This document shows, piece by piece, positions 60,601-62,083 of a stretch of DNA of 64,000 bases; positions within the stretch are counted from its first letter, which is position 1, and the number at the start of each line of letters is the position of its first letter. The position numbers and the translations under genes are program-made. Under the pieces are notes generated by a model. The model did not search any database. It had not been told where the DNA came from and saw nothing but the letters and a program-made list of their open reading frames with translations. The stretch is from Glandiceps talaboti. Its lineage: Eukaryota > Hemichordata > Enteropneusta > Spengelidae. Location of the stretch: contig NC_135554.1 of NCBI RefSeq assembly GCF_964340395.1, positions 9,621,475-9,685,474 on the forward strand, given 5' to 3'.

Positions 60601-61011
60601 CCATTTTAAGTATTGTGAAATATTCTGGTTATCAGAAAGATGAAAGTTTGTGTAGTCTAGCCACTAGGAGTGCTATTTATAAAGCACCCAAATTTATAAC
60701 TTAACATGATGGCCAGAGTAGTTTGAATATTATAGCGCATACTGAAAATTTGCCTTTGACAAGTGTTCAAAAGTCATAATCTAAAGATATACATGTACAA
60801 TGTAGCTGTGATTTCGCCCAACCTGTACATGGTAGATTTCACAAATTTCACATGCCATCCAAAGACATGGGTTCATTCAACAATACCAAAGATACAACAT
60901 CACATTTTATACTTTATATTTGATTTTTGCTTGCAGCATTGTTACTTCTTGGTCAAACTGTATGCATTAGAAGCATCAAGACTACCAGCTGGTAGGGCTG
61001 TCAATCCACAG
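1..61011 (+). CDS. SZT2: SZT2 ortholog, KICSTOR scaffold subunit; 48 internal exons, both ends outside the window
   Basis: SZT2 is the large scaffold of the KICSTOR complex (with KPTN, ITFG2 and KICS2) that recruits GATOR1 to the lysosomal surface, so that mTORC1 is switched off when amino acids are scarce. This is established for the vertebrate protein; the same role here is inference. The sequence shows 48 exons with GT-AG borders and matching phases that join into 3210 codons. Ordered identity blocks with human SZT2, compared from memory, include [42 protein letters not shown] and PPLF..LTCSVR. Human SZT2 is about 3430 residues in total, whereas this part alone is 3210, mainly because exons 13 and 21 and the exon 34-38 linker are longer. 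No signal peptide or membrane segment can be judged because the start is missing. Introns of more than 300 bases without their own entry contain nothing I recognise. Confidence 0.95.
442..597 (+). CDS. SZT2: SZT2 exon 2
   Basis: Completes [15 protein letters not shown] (human SINQTDQMLAHLQSF) and continues through [16 protein letters not shown] (human GVPLFYIPPGSTTPVL). The acceptor is TTCAG and the donor GTAAGT. Ends in phase 2. Confidence 0.95.
1020..2850. repeat. 31-bp palindromic minisatellite, about 59 units
   Basis: The unit contains GAATATTC and GAATTC in the context CAAGAATATTCAAGAAAGAG then AATTCTTGTCC. Most of each unit can pair with itself or its neighbours. Reading frames called across it are artefacts of the repeat. 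Confidence 0.95.
2860..5520. other. Central part of the CACTA-like element
   Basis: AT-rich sequence without a gene of its own. The only recognisable content is the reverse transcriptase remnant at 4125-4547. No transposase is seen. Confidence 0.5.
4125..4547 (-). pseudogene. C-terminal remnant of a non-LTR retrotransposon reverse transcriptase
   Basis: A 140-residue open frame with [32 protein letters not shown] and KRKPGRQRT. This is the usual tail of a non-LTR retrotransposon reverse transcriptase (LYGCE.W, then LGHVLRM, then a basic GR..R stretch). The catalytic part is absent, so it is a 5'-truncated fossil. It lies inside the CACTA-like element. Confidence 0.8.
5528..7135. repeat. 95-112-bp minisatellite, about 15 units
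   Basis: Unit built from GCATGGGTTGACAAGAAAAA followed by several CAAGAATTCTTG-like palindromes. The longer type repeats exactly every 112 bases (for example 6021 and 6133). Shorter units lack one 16-base block. Confidence 0.92.
7680..7745 (+). CDS. SZT2: SZT2 exon 3
   Basis: Encodes [16 protein letters not shown], matching human AQFAAYWKPVLSMDAN. It is preceded by a 7-kb intron holding the CACTA-like element. Acceptor TTTTCAG, donor GTAGGT. Confidence 0.95.
8020..8070 (+). CDS. SZT2: SZT2 exon 4
   Basis: A 51-base exon encoding [16 protein letters not shown] (human QRWLHMHRLVLILEHD). Acceptor CAACAG, donor GTAAGT, phase 2 at both ends. Confidence 0.95.
8327..8713. mobile_element. MITE family A, copy 1 (TA target, about 35-bp TIRs)
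   Basis: Left end GTATCTGTTACCCAGATTCT and right end complementary (…AGTCTGGGAAACTGAGCC), flanked by TA on both sides (8325-8326 and 8714-8715). The TIR continues as CACCACTGGGG. No coding capacity. The TA duplication suggests mobilisation by a Tc1/mariner-type transposase (inference). Confidence 0.85.
8940..9080. repeat. GC-rich patch and C-rich low-complexity tract
   Basis: A short CpG-rich segment able to form a hairpin (GCGCCC…GGGC) is followed by CCCCA repeats and a long C run. No gene is seen. Confidence 0.6.
9306..9458 (+). CDS. SZT2: SZT2 exon 5
   Basis: Encodes [17 protein letters not shown] and [20 protein letters not shown]; human has PKHLHTPGSNGRYSTI and [20 protein letters not shown]. 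The donor GTGAGG ends the exon in phase 2. Confidence 0.96.
9537..9960. repeat. TATG/TCTG microsatellite
   Basis: Long tracts of TATG mixed with TCTG and TGTG. The cysteine-, valine- and tyrosine-rich frames across it are not genes. Confidence 0.95.
10122..10236 (+). CDS. SZT2: SZT2 exon 6 (3' end is the first unit of a tandem array)
   Basis: Encodes [20 protein letters not shown] and then [14 protein letters not shown]; human has [20 protein letters not shown] and LGFPIGTP. The first donor, GTAAGA at 10237, is chosen because the next exon continues directly into the human-like [12 protein letters not shown]. The last 48 bases and the donor are repeated downstream, so longer in-frame versions are possible. 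Confidence 0.93.
10189..10410 (+). repeat. 48-bp array copying the end of exon 6 and its splice donor
   Basis: The unit starts in the exon (10189) and repeats at 10237, 10285 and 10333, then decays. GAG/GTAAGA donors stand at 10237, 10285 and 10333. The fourth, near 10383, is mutated to CTAAG. Forty-eight bases is sixteen codons and the first three units stay open. Confidence 0.95.
11262..11470 (+). CDS. SZT2: SZT2 exon 7
   Basis: Begins [15 protein letters not shown] (human IVSGLREEILRLRFP) and ends [13 protein letters not shown] (human VVLHKPLDKLLIR). A basic, poorly conserved stretch lies between them, as in human. Donor GTGAGA, phase 2. Confidence 0.95.
11820..12802. repeat. 54-bp minisatellite, about 18 units
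   Basis: Unit ACAATGTATATAAATCACCC then TCTACAAGAGACAGACACAT and GCAACAATTGTATT. The unit is a multiple of three, so frames of up to 319 codons stay open in two phases; they are not genes. It lies in the intron after exon 7. Confidence 0.95.
13010..13240 (+). CDS. SZT2: SZT2 exon 8
   Basis: Encodes YDRLPVDF and [13 protein letters not shown] (human YEKLPLDY and LSRYLYHQRWLWS), followed by [11 protein letters not shown]. Acceptor TTTCAG, donor GTAAGT. Confidence 0.96.
13245..13352. repeat. CCCT/CCTA pyrimidine-rich tract
   Basis: Simple repeat of CCCT, CCTT and CCTA directly after the donor of exon 8. Confidence 0.85.
13598..13676 (+). CDS. SZT2: SZT2 exon 9
   Basis: Encodes [20 protein letters not shown] followed by VELEMK. 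Human has [20 protein letters not shown] and LELPIQ. Donor GTATGT, phase 0. Confidence 0.95.
14563..15022. repeat. 52-bp minisatellite, about 9 units
   Basis: Unit TTAACTTGTACTTAGTTGTG then TACAAACAAATACCACCTAG and GGAGAAAGAGGA. Intronic, after exon 9. The rest of that intron (15023-16299) shows nothing I recognise. Confidence 0.94.
16300..16493 (+). CDS. SZT2: SZT2 exon 10
   Basis: An acidic and glycine-rich N-terminal part (five glycines, then DDDE) leads to [18 protein letters not shown], matching human [18 protein letters not shown]. The acceptor at 16299 keeps phase 0. The nearby AG at 16324 would break the frame. Confidence 0.92.
16664..16815. repeat. CAGT and CAGA tetranucleotide repeats
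   Basis: CAGT/CGGT tracts are followed by CAGACAGA tracts in the intron after exon 10. Confidence 0.9.
16991..17156 (+). CDS. SZT2: SZT2 exon 11
   Basis: Encodes [11 protein letters not shown] and [16 protein letters not shown], matching human SELNLVTEVWVEPQYG. It ends [12 protein letters not shown] (human LQDLTYSEIPQA). Phase 0 at the donor GTAAGT. Confidence 0.95.
17440..17510 (+). mobile_element. Possible Penelope-like element end fragment
   Basis: The stretch around CCAGATGAAAATGGCTGTTA and GTCGACGAAATATTGG resembles the terminal motif of Penelope-like elements (a DEA..G…E..V-type reading followed by GACGAAA.T). No enzyme sequence is present. Weak call. Confidence 0.3.
17973..18222 (+). 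CDS. SZT2: SZT2 exon 12
   Basis: Encodes [15 protein letters not shown] (human GSLLSFEYLIQLCQS) and [20 protein letters not shown] (human [20 protein letters not shown]). Donor GTAAGT, phase 1. Confidence 0.96.
18335..18680 (-). mobile_element. tRNA-derived SINE, antisense
   Basis: Read on the minus strand, it starts GAGAATGGTTAGAGTGGCTA (A-box-like) and has GGTTCGAGCC (B box) about 35 bases later. It ends in a LINE-like tail with GTGCTATATAAAAACCC. These are the hallmarks of a tRNA-headed SINE. Confidence 0.75.
18709..20063 (+). CDS. SZT2: SZT2 exon 13, very long exon with charged linker
   Basis: A 1355-base exon. It starts near [11 protein letters not shown] (human SDREIPLTPVD). It then carries about 200 mostly charged residues rich in K, E, D and S. 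Conserved sequence returns with [17 protein letters not shown] (human CPVYIYSCSLEALREQM) and [20 protein letters not shown] (human [20 protein letters not shown]). A run of aspartates ([10 protein letters not shown]) lies near 19705-19730. The charged part is probably disordered; this is inference from composition. Confidence 0.95.
20226..20600. mobile_element. MITE family A, copy 2
   Basis: Ends GTCTCGGTTACCCAGACTCT and its inverted counterpart (…GAGTCTGGGTAACTGAAAC), with TA at 20224-20225 and 20601-20602. The TIR continues CACCACTGGGGGCTC. Same family as 8327-8713. Confidence 0.88.
20896..20996 (+). CDS. SZT2: SZT2 exon 14
   Basis: Encodes [20 protein letters not shown] and [15 protein letters not shown], with no clear human counterpart. 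Phases 0 and 2 fit its neighbours. The last 23 bases of the exon are repeated once 39 bases downstream, without the donor. Confidence 0.85.
21013..21035 (+). repeat. Copy of the end of exon 14
   Basis: AGTAGTAAGAGTGTAGCCAC followed by CAG repeats the last bases of exon 14 with two changes. Where the exon has GTAATG, the copy has TTAAGT, so it is not a donor. Confidence 0.8.
21290..21530 (+). CDS. SZT2: SZT2 exon 15
   Basis: Encodes [20 protein letters not shown] and then [11 protein letters not shown]; human has [20 protein letters not shown] and SNPHYFFYCPP. Donor GTAAGT, phase 0. Confidence 0.96.
21538..21720. repeat. Degenerate short tandem repeat after exon 15
   Basis: Three diverged copies of a unit with TTTTAGCCCCAAAACTG and AATAGTGGCAGGAACTTG. 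Not derived from the exon. Confidence 0.6.
22096..22225 (+). CDS. SZT2: SZT2 exon 16
   Basis: Acidic segment [17 protein letters not shown] followed by [13 protein letters not shown]. It lies where human SZT2 has its own acidic stretch (ELMGEEGDTS). Acceptor AACAG, donor GTAAGA, phase 1. Confidence 0.88.
22940..23281 (+). CDS. SZT2: SZT2 exon 17 (3' end is the first unit of a 37-bp array)
   Basis: Ends with [13 protein letters not shown] (human LPPLFLHLTCSVR) and VSLPTCLG (human CSLPTCLG). It contains an 11-residue tandem repeat, [11 protein letters not shown] then [11 protein letters not shown]. The donor at 23282 is the first of 25 similar sites. Confidence 0.95.
23245..24155 (+). repeat. 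37-bp array carrying 25 tandem splice donors, seeded in exon 17
   Basis: The unit GTAAGTGTATTTATGGTGTC then TCTACCCACATGTCTTG begins with the exon's last 19 bases. I count 25 occurrences of TTGGTAAGT or TTGGTAACT, including the real donor at 23282; two are GTAACT. Some units are 34 bases. Use of a later donor would shift the frame and meet a stop within about 15 codons. Confidence 0.95.
24224..24281 (+). pseudogene. Decayed copy of the start of exon 18 with its own acceptor
   Basis: Follows CTTCTTGTACAG and reads ATAGAATTATTGATGGACTG and onward. It matches the first 50 bases of exon 18 except for four extra bases that shift the frame. Entered in the required phase it stops at a TGA after eight codons. 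A donor-like GTAAGT follows at 24282. Confidence 0.85.
24309..24555 (+). CDS. SZT2: SZT2 exon 18 (repeats at both edges)
   Basis: Encodes [20 protein letters not shown], matching human [20 protein letters not shown], then a serine-rich tail ending PDSAG. The acceptor ATTACAG is the one that keeps phase 1. A decayed copy of the exon start lies 85 bases upstream, and copies of its end lie downstream. Confidence 0.94.
24511..24780 (+). repeat. 45-bp array copying the end of exon 18 and its donor
   Basis: GTAAGTTAAG donors stand at 24556, 24601, 24646, 24691 and 24736, exactly 45 bases apart. The unit includes the exon's ACTATCACTACCAGACTCTG. The unit keeps the frame, but each contains TAA right after the donor position, so only the first donor is productive. 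Confidence 0.93.
25002..25086 (+). CDS. SZT2: SZT2 exon 19
   Basis: Encodes [18 protein letters not shown] and [10 protein letters not shown]. It corresponds to human LATPHRLAIETTMNE, just before the next conserved block. Phase 0 at the donor. Confidence 0.92.
25412..25825. mobile_element. MITE family B, copy 1 (about 50-bp TIRs)
   Basis: The right end reads CAACATCATTTCAACTGTAA AT, and the left end has the inverted form AACAGTAGAAATGATGTTGA. The interior matches the copy at 47882-48289 in reverse orientation. No coding capacity. Target duplication not resolved. Confidence 0.8.
25902..26087 (+). CDS. SZT2: SZT2 exon 20
   Basis: Encodes [12 protein letters not shown] (human IRWLLEDEMVGA), VAAHVQAS and [14 protein letters not shown] (human LSFVFGPERSLTQF). 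Acceptor TTTCCCAG, phase 0 at both ends. Confidence 0.96.
26485..27709 (+). CDS. SZT2: SZT2 exon 21, long acidic exon
   Basis: A 1225-base exon. The start [20 protein letters not shown] aligns with the human stretch [20 protein letters not shown]. About 350 residues rich in E, D, K, S and T follow, including several KEKE clusters and [11 protein letters not shown]. Human has only about 100 residues at this place. The exon ends RISLEDEEE with the donor GTAATT, phase 1. The acidic part is likely a disordered linker (inference). Confidence 0.94.
28163..28505 (+). repeat. 18-bp intronic minisatellite reading SDYGSE, forming the pyrimidine tract of exon 22
   Basis: Unit GATTATGGTTCTGAATCT with six-base GATTCT sub-repeats at the end. 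It is open and in frame with exon 22 (28165-28731), yet the upstream exon joins directly to 28514, matching human spacing, so it is treated as intron. Confidence 0.85.
28514..28658 (+). CDS. SZT2: SZT2 exon 22
   Basis: Encodes [12 protein letters not shown] (human YDGGSSGSDSEG) and [19 protein letters not shown] (human PDFWLIVRVLQDRVEVYAH). Its pyrimidine tract is made by the 18-bp repeat just upstream. The donor GTCAGT is slightly unusual. Confidence 0.95.
28659..28930. repeat. Diverged approx. 100-bp tandem repeat after exon 22
   Basis: Three loose copies containing TAAAATCTACCTGAGT…CCCTACC-like sequence lie between exon 22 and a C/A tract at 29081-29105. Confidence 0.45.
29160..29253 (+). 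CDS. SZT2: SZT2 exon 23
   Basis: Encodes [18 protein letters not shown], corresponding to human LLVRRVGEICREVNQ. Acceptor TTTTCACAG, donor GTTAGT, phase 0 at the end. Confidence 0.93.
29699..29998 (+). mobile_element. tRNA-derived SINE (family C), full copy
   Basis: Begins GGTTGTTGGTGGCCAATCAG then TTAGCTCATGTGCC (tRNA-like A box) and ends in an ATT-rich tail. The head recurs at 52412-52480. A GGTTTCCTCCTGGTTCTTC block sits in the body. Confidence 0.6.
30104..30242 (+). CDS. SZT2: SZT2 exon 24
   Basis: Encodes [20 protein letters not shown], against human [20 protein letters not shown], then EDVWKQDEF (human EDLWRSETPF). Donor GTAAGT, phase 1. Confidence 0.97.
30557..30709 (+). CDS. SZT2: SZT2 exon 25, most conserved block
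   Basis: Encodes [20 protein letters not shown], identical to human SZT2 as I recall it, then MGASRG (human MGPSRG). This exon alone identifies the family. Acceptor CTCGCAG, donor GTATGT, phase 1. Confidence 0.98.
30710..31539. other. Intron after exon 25
   Basis: AT-rich intron. I see no gene, repeat array or element in it. Confidence 0.6.
31540..31642 (+). CDS. SZT2: SZT2 exon 26
   Basis: Encodes [20 protein letters not shown] and then [14 protein letters not shown]. Human has IQALRSVLNPFSVVNRRNMF and VYQERATKAVYYLR. Donor GTAAGA, phase 2. Confidence 0.97.
32156..32247 (+). CDS. SZT2: SZT2 exon 27
   Basis: Encodes [20 protein letters not shown] (human LLETSCSDRP..., then PIYSEEASGPRSP). 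Acceptor TGTTTAG, donor GTAAGA, phase 1. Confidence 0.92.
32270..32455. repeat. About 31-bp AT-rich minisatellite
   Basis: Six copies built on TTATGATATGTTTATGGTAC then ATTATATTATG, in the intron after exon 27. Confidence 0.9.
32653..32720 (+). CDS. SZT2: SZT2 exon 28
   Basis: Short exon encoding [20 protein letters not shown] and LS. Phases 1 and 0 fit. It is part of a serine-rich linker in the same position as human MVSSRSSDAARPVG. Confidence 0.87.
32903..32945. repeat. ATT trinucleotide repeat
   Basis: About 14 ATT units in the intron after exon 28. Confidence 0.95.
33126..33267 (+). CDS. SZT2: SZT2 exon 29 (3' half repeated downstream)
   Basis: Ends [11 protein letters not shown], matching human QLLVHGVGQAG. 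The upstream part is a serine-rich linker ([18 protein letters not shown]). The last 71 bases plus the donor region start an array of about 120-bp units. Confidence 0.94.
33197..33480 (+). repeat. About 120-bp array copying the end of exon 29
   Basis: Units start at 33197 (in the exon), 33315 and 33436. The second unit keeps GTACATGGAATTACTCAGGC, but its donor has become TTTTATGT. The third is truncated at GAAAGTGTATATGG. Confidence 0.88.
33757..33881 (+). CDS. SZT2: SZT2 exon 30
   Basis: Encodes [18 protein letters not shown] and [19 protein letters not shown], matching human PEITDELVRVLRRRLDEA and TLDIITVMLVRNCKLTP. Donor GTATGC, phase 0. Confidence 0.97.
34121..34267. repeat. Foldback palindrome
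   Basis: ACAATAATGTACTCCCTCCC near 34129 pairs with GGGAGGGAGTACATTATTGT near 34248, leaving a loop of roughly 50 bases. Likely part of, or adjacent to, the TIR element that follows. Confidence 0.8.
34275..34672. mobile_element. MITE family D (about 400 bp)
   Basis: Left end TTATAGTTTTGCCAATTCCA then GTGAATTT is mirrored at the right end (AAATTCACTGGAATTGG, then TAATGCTATAA). No coding capacity. It holds AC-rich and CpG-rich sequence. Confidence 0.7.
34997..35255 (+). CDS. SZT2: SZT2 exon 31
   Basis: Encodes [34 protein letters not shown] and DVFLYNRPQ; human has FIQPPGSLPSEVLHL, WYLRQNLLIFLHSPKYTDS and DIYLYNKPG. Donor GTAGGG, phase 1. Confidence 0.97.
35847..35893 (+). repeat. Copy of the start of exon 32 with acceptor
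   Basis: After CACCCTAG it reads GTATAGCAGCTATAGCACTG, matching the exon start 67 bases downstream. The 67-base offset means reading through would shift the frame. Confidence 0.88.
35914..36090 (+). CDS. SZT2: SZT2 exon 32 (5' edge duplicated upstream)
   Basis: Encodes [17 protein letters not shown] (human ACITLAFVDEGGAPLSL) and MEEFDSLTH (human EEEFEQLTQ). A copy of the acceptor and the first 37 bases sits 67 bases upstream. Only this copy leads into the open frame. Confidence 0.95.
36091..36940. other. Intron after exon 32
   Basis: No gene or repeat family recognised in this stretch. Confidence 0.55.
36941..37111 (+). repeat. Two decayed copies of the acceptor and start of exon 33
   Basis: GTCCAACTGCACTAATTTAG at 36941 and GTCCAACTTCACTCATACAG at 37029 match the exon start at 37112, and an AG acceptor precedes each. 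Spacings are 88 and 83 bases. Both copies lack the exon body. Confidence 0.88.
37112..37342 (+). CDS. SZT2: SZT2 exon 33 (5' edge repeated upstream)
   Basis: Encodes [15 protein letters not shown] (human WEKGNISIVQLEEKL), [15 protein letters not shown] (human ARQALADAIIELQLL) and PPIVTPPKG (human EPVTPPSKA). Two decayed copies of the acceptor and exon start lie upstream. The donor GTATTA is weak. Confidence 0.95.
38239..38366 (+). CDS. SZT2: SZT2 exon 34
   Basis: Serine-rich linker, [20 protein letters not shown] and [17 protein letters not shown]. Not conserved with human, but phases 1 and 0 fit and the acceptor TTACAG is good. Confidence 0.82.
39271..39330 (+). CDS. SZT2: SZT2 exon 35, frame-neutral linker exon
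   Basis: A 60-base exon encoding [20 protein letters not shown]. Acceptor TTTTTCACAG, donor GTACAG, phase 0 at both ends, so it could be skipped without changing the frame. Confidence 0.7.
39715..39790 (-). mobile_element. Possible Penelope-like element end fragment
   Basis: On the minus strand it reads CCTCCCAAGTGGGGTTGAAA then CGTCGGTAAATAAATTTTT, the kind of terminal motif seen in Penelope-like elements. No enzyme sequence is present. Confidence 0.4.
41536..41800. repeat. CATA/CATG microsatellite
   Basis: Long CATA tracts interrupted by a GCAT block and flanked by CACA. Frames across it are not genes. Confidence 0.95.
42617..42703 (+). CDS. SZT2: SZT2 exon 36, frame-neutral linker exon
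   Basis: An 87-base open exon encoding [20 protein letters not shown] and RILAEKCEK. Acceptor CTCTAG, weak donor GTACAT, phase 0 at both ends. Likely a cassette exon. Confidence 0.62.
42704..44088. other. Intron after exon 36
   Basis: Contains a short TTACTG repeat (43209-43240) and a GTT repeat (43611-43645). No gene is seen. Confidence 0.6.
43611..43645. repeat. GTT trinucleotide repeat
   Basis: About 11 GTT units in the intron after exon 36. Confidence 0.95.
44089..44163 (+). CDS. SZT2: SZT2 exon 37, frame-neutral linker exon
   Basis: A 75-base exon encoding [20 protein letters not shown] and PTCIQ. Its start resembles the next exon (RSSSIA) and the human block GRRSFWDMLSK. Acceptor CCGACAG, donor GTAGTT, phase 0 at both ends. 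Confidence 0.65.
44935..46110. repeat. 30-bp minisatellite, about 38 units
   Basis: Unit GATGACATCACAGTGGGACA then GTTTGGACAG. The unit is a multiple of three, so long frames stay open on both strands, up to 303 codons (MSSCPNCPT on minus, HDDITVGQ on plus). They have no gene support. Confidence 0.95.
46111..47548. other. Remainder of the intron after exon 37
   Basis: AT-rich intron. No gene, RNA gene or repeat family recognised. Confidence 0.6.
47549..47707 (+). CDS. SZT2: SZT2 exon 38, frame-neutral linker exon
   Basis: A 159-base exon encoding [20 protein letters not shown], then [18 protein letters not shown] and [10 protein letters not shown]. Strong acceptor TTTCTGCAG, donor GTATGG, phase 0 at both ends. 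Confidence 0.82.
47882..48289. mobile_element. MITE family B, copy 2
   Basis: Left end ATTTACAGTTGAAATGATGT is mirrored at the right end (CATCATTTTAGCTGTAAAT). The whole element matches 25412-25825 in inverted orientation. Confidence 0.83.
48485..48632 (+). CDS. SZT2: SZT2 exon 39
   Basis: Encodes a charged helix-like stretch, [20 protein letters not shown], then [16 protein letters not shown]. Human has RQRRRTTQLEEGEVG and TLHPVFARVAQRWMEF. Donor GTAAGT, phase 1. Confidence 0.95.
49273..49484. mobile_element. MULE-type foldback MITE, copy 1 (9-bp target duplication)
   Basis: Nearly the whole 212-bp element is an inverted repeat (CAATCTGATGTAGATGTCGG … CTACATCGGATTTTAATCAG). It is flanked by GTATAAAAC on the left and GTATAAGAC on the right, a 9-bp duplication with one change. 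One end has lost 11 bases. Confidence 0.88.
49898..50122. mobile_element. MULE-type foldback MITE, copy 2 (perfect 9-bp target duplication)
   Basis: Begins CAATCTGATTAAAATCCGAT and ends with the exact inverted form. The arms run for about 90 bases. It is flanked on both sides by GAAGCTGTT (49889-49897 and 50123-50131). Nine-base duplications and long terminal repeats are typical of Mutator-like elements. Confidence 0.93.
51266..51438 (+). CDS. SZT2: SZT2 exon 40
   Basis: Encodes [18 protein letters not shown] (human MVSRFLLPSILSEFTALV) and [11 protein letters not shown]. Acceptor ATTACAG, donor GTAAGT, phase 0 at the end. An internal part is copied just after the donor. Confidence 0.94.
51449..51505 (+). 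repeat. Copy of an internal part of exon 40
   Basis: AACTCTATTGGTATGTCCTG then ATATTGTTAACAAGGTGTTC matches exon bases 51353-51411 with a few changes. It begins ten bases after the donor. Confidence 0.88.
51620..51655. repeat. G homopolymer tract
   Basis: About 20 Gs in a row within the intron after exon 40. Confidence 0.9.
52138..52327 (+). CDS. SZT2: SZT2 exon 41
   Basis: Encodes [13 protein letters not shown] (human HLLLLGRNFLQWR) after a serine-rich start. Donor GTAAGT, phase 1. The next intron holds two nested transposons. Confidence 0.94.
52410..52490 (+). mobile_element. SINE family C, head fragment
   Basis: GGGTTGTCGGTGGCCAAGTG then GTTAGTTTATGTGCC matches the head of 29699-29998. 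The rest is missing. Confidence 0.6.
52521..55674. mobile_element. hAT-like MITE interrupted by another element
   Basis: Ends CAGTGTTCTCCCCAGG and, inverted, GGGGGGAGAACACTG. Without the insert (52573-55387) only about 330 bases remain. CAGTGTT-type ends are common in hAT elements. No clean 8-bp target duplication could be seen, so the class is uncertain. Confidence 0.55.
52573..55387. mobile_element. 2.8-kb element flanked by TTAA, piggyBac-like
   Basis: Terminal inverted repeat AGGCCAAGGTCC … GGACCTTGGCCT, with TTAA on both outer sides (52569-52572 and 55388-55391). TTAA targets are the signature of piggyBac-type insertion. No transposase frame is found, so it is non-autonomous or decayed. 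The interior is richer in CpG than its surroundings. Confidence 0.68.
55869..55904. repeat. TTTA tetranucleotide repeat
   Basis: About eight ATTT units before exon 42. Confidence 0.9.
56048..56211 (+). CDS. SZT2: SZT2 exon 42
   Basis: Encodes [13 protein letters not shown] and [15 protein letters not shown] (human TPRQRLLLLEVTDKK). Acceptor ATTTCAG, phase 0 at the donor GTAGAT. Confidence 0.95.
56303..56342. repeat. GT dinucleotide repeat
   Basis: GT tract with a short GC interruption in the intron before exon 43. Confidence 0.9.
56471..56647 (+). CDS. SZT2: SZT2 exon 43
   Basis: Encodes [12 protein letters not shown] (human LQLLTYNWAPDL) and [20 protein letters not shown] (human NARAHLISCLLSQKLGLFHH). 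Donor GTAAGC, phase 0. Confidence 0.96.
56960..57230 (+). CDS. SZT2: SZT2 exon 44
   Basis: Encodes [20 protein letters not shown] and then a segment ending [11 protein letters not shown]. Frame and phases (0 to 1) fit. I cannot recall the human sequence here well enough to align it. Confidence 0.9.
57400..57620 (+). mobile_element. 3' end of a CR1/L2-type LINE
   Basis: Encodes [15 protein letters not shown], the typical end of a LINE reverse transcriptase frame. It is followed by TTTTGGTGCTATACAAATTA and a TGAT tandem tail (57571-57610). 5'-truncated. Confidence 0.7.
57991..58070 (+). CDS. SZT2: SZT2 exon 45 (3' end repeated downstream)
   Basis: Encodes [18 protein letters not shown] and THSNMPIS. 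The last bases of the exon start an array of about six 53-63-bp units in the following intron. Donor GTAAGT, phase 0. Confidence 0.9.
58051..58440 (+). repeat. 53-63-bp array copying the end of exon 45
   Basis: About six copies of ACACTCCAATATGCCAATAT followed by CAGTAATTAGTTTGTAGCCC and a variable C run. The exon carries GTAAGT; most copies carry GTAATT, and the last returns to GTAAGT near 58413. C-tract length varies from unit to unit. Confidence 0.9.
58544..58824 (+). CDS. SZT2: SZT2 exon 46
   Basis: Encodes [20 protein letters not shown] and [20 protein letters not shown], then RPPSPKRR. Acceptor TTGCAG, donor GTATAG, phase 2. Confidence 0.92.
58878..59305. repeat. ATTAC pentanucleotide satellite
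   Basis: Over 80 units of CATTA with CATCA variants in the intron after exon 46. Confidence 0.96.
59597..59822 (+). CDS. SZT2: SZT2 exon 47, with His-Ser repeat
   Basis: Encodes [13 protein letters not shown], then an alternating serine-histidine run (59640-59693), then [20 protein letters not shown]. Donor GTAAAC, phase 0. Confidence 0.91.
59823..60936. other. Intron after exon 47
   Basis: No gene, array or element recognised. Confidence 0.55.
60937..61011 (+). CDS. SZT2: SZT2 exon 48, last confident exon
   Basis: Encodes [20 protein letters not shown] and AVNPQ, following directly from the hydrophobic end of the previous exon. Acceptor CTTGCAG, donor GTAGGA, phase 0. The conserved C-terminal region of SZT2 is not in the window. 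Confidence 0.92.
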
Positions 61012-61089
61012 GTAGGAAATAATCTATAGTTGATATAGTGTGTAGATTTCATGACCATACTGTAATGATATAACTATTTACATATGGCT

Positions 61090-61745
61090 ATTTTATGCCA
61101 TACACAAGACAGCTAGAACACGTGTGAACAAAAAATGTGGGCTTTATATCCTGGTCGTTCTACATCACAATAATTTCCATCTACGTCATTGGTTGAATGG
61201 TGCTCAAAATATGTCAAAATATGTCATATTTCTATTCATTTTTTTTCAATTTTTTGTACAAGGAAAAATAACTATCATTCCCTAATATTTGTAGTCAGCT
61301 GGAAAATACTCATAATCCAGAGGGCTTTGTCACTACCTTGTCTACGAACTTGTGGAGACAAGGCCCCTTAGGTCACTTGTATTTTCCTTAGCTGAAGGAA
61401 GACAAATATTGGGAAATAATATTATACCATGCATAAGCCAAAAACATGGATTTATACCCTGGTCATTCTACATCACAACAATGCTCACTTATGTCACAAC
61501 AACGTGTGTCTATGTCGCTGGTTGTGCTGTTTTCCAAATATGAGTCCAAACGTTCAGAATTGCCATTACTTTCTCCGATTTTTCTTTGACTTCTAGCATT
61601 GGTATAGTTATACTATTCTCCAATATTTTTCTTTGTCCAGCCAGAAAGTACTCCTGACCTAAAGGTTTTGTCACTACCTTGTCTATCAACTTGTAGTGAC
61701 AAGGCCCCATAGGTCACTCGTATTTTCCTTGACTGAAAGAAATAA
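61090..61745. repeat. Tandem pair of diverged approx. 310-bp repeats
   Basis: 61138-61400 and 61446-61715 share TATACCCTGGTCATTCTACA, TTTGTCACTACCTTGTCTA and GACAAGGCCCC…AGGTCACT. Each unit has a small hairpin (CCTTGTCTA … GAGACAAGG). Not coding; origin unknown. Confidence 0.75.
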
Positions 61746-61936
61746 TGTATAATATATATATAGTGCATGCATATATAAAATACACACTGTAGAGTTTTTT
61801 CACATTGCCTCACTTTCATATAGCATCAAGTCATCAAACTAACTATATATATATATATGTGTGTAACTGTAACTATATCATCTATAACTATATATCTTAT
61901 ATACATACACAATTTATAGACATATATAATTTTATG

Positions 61937-62083
<147 letters not shown>

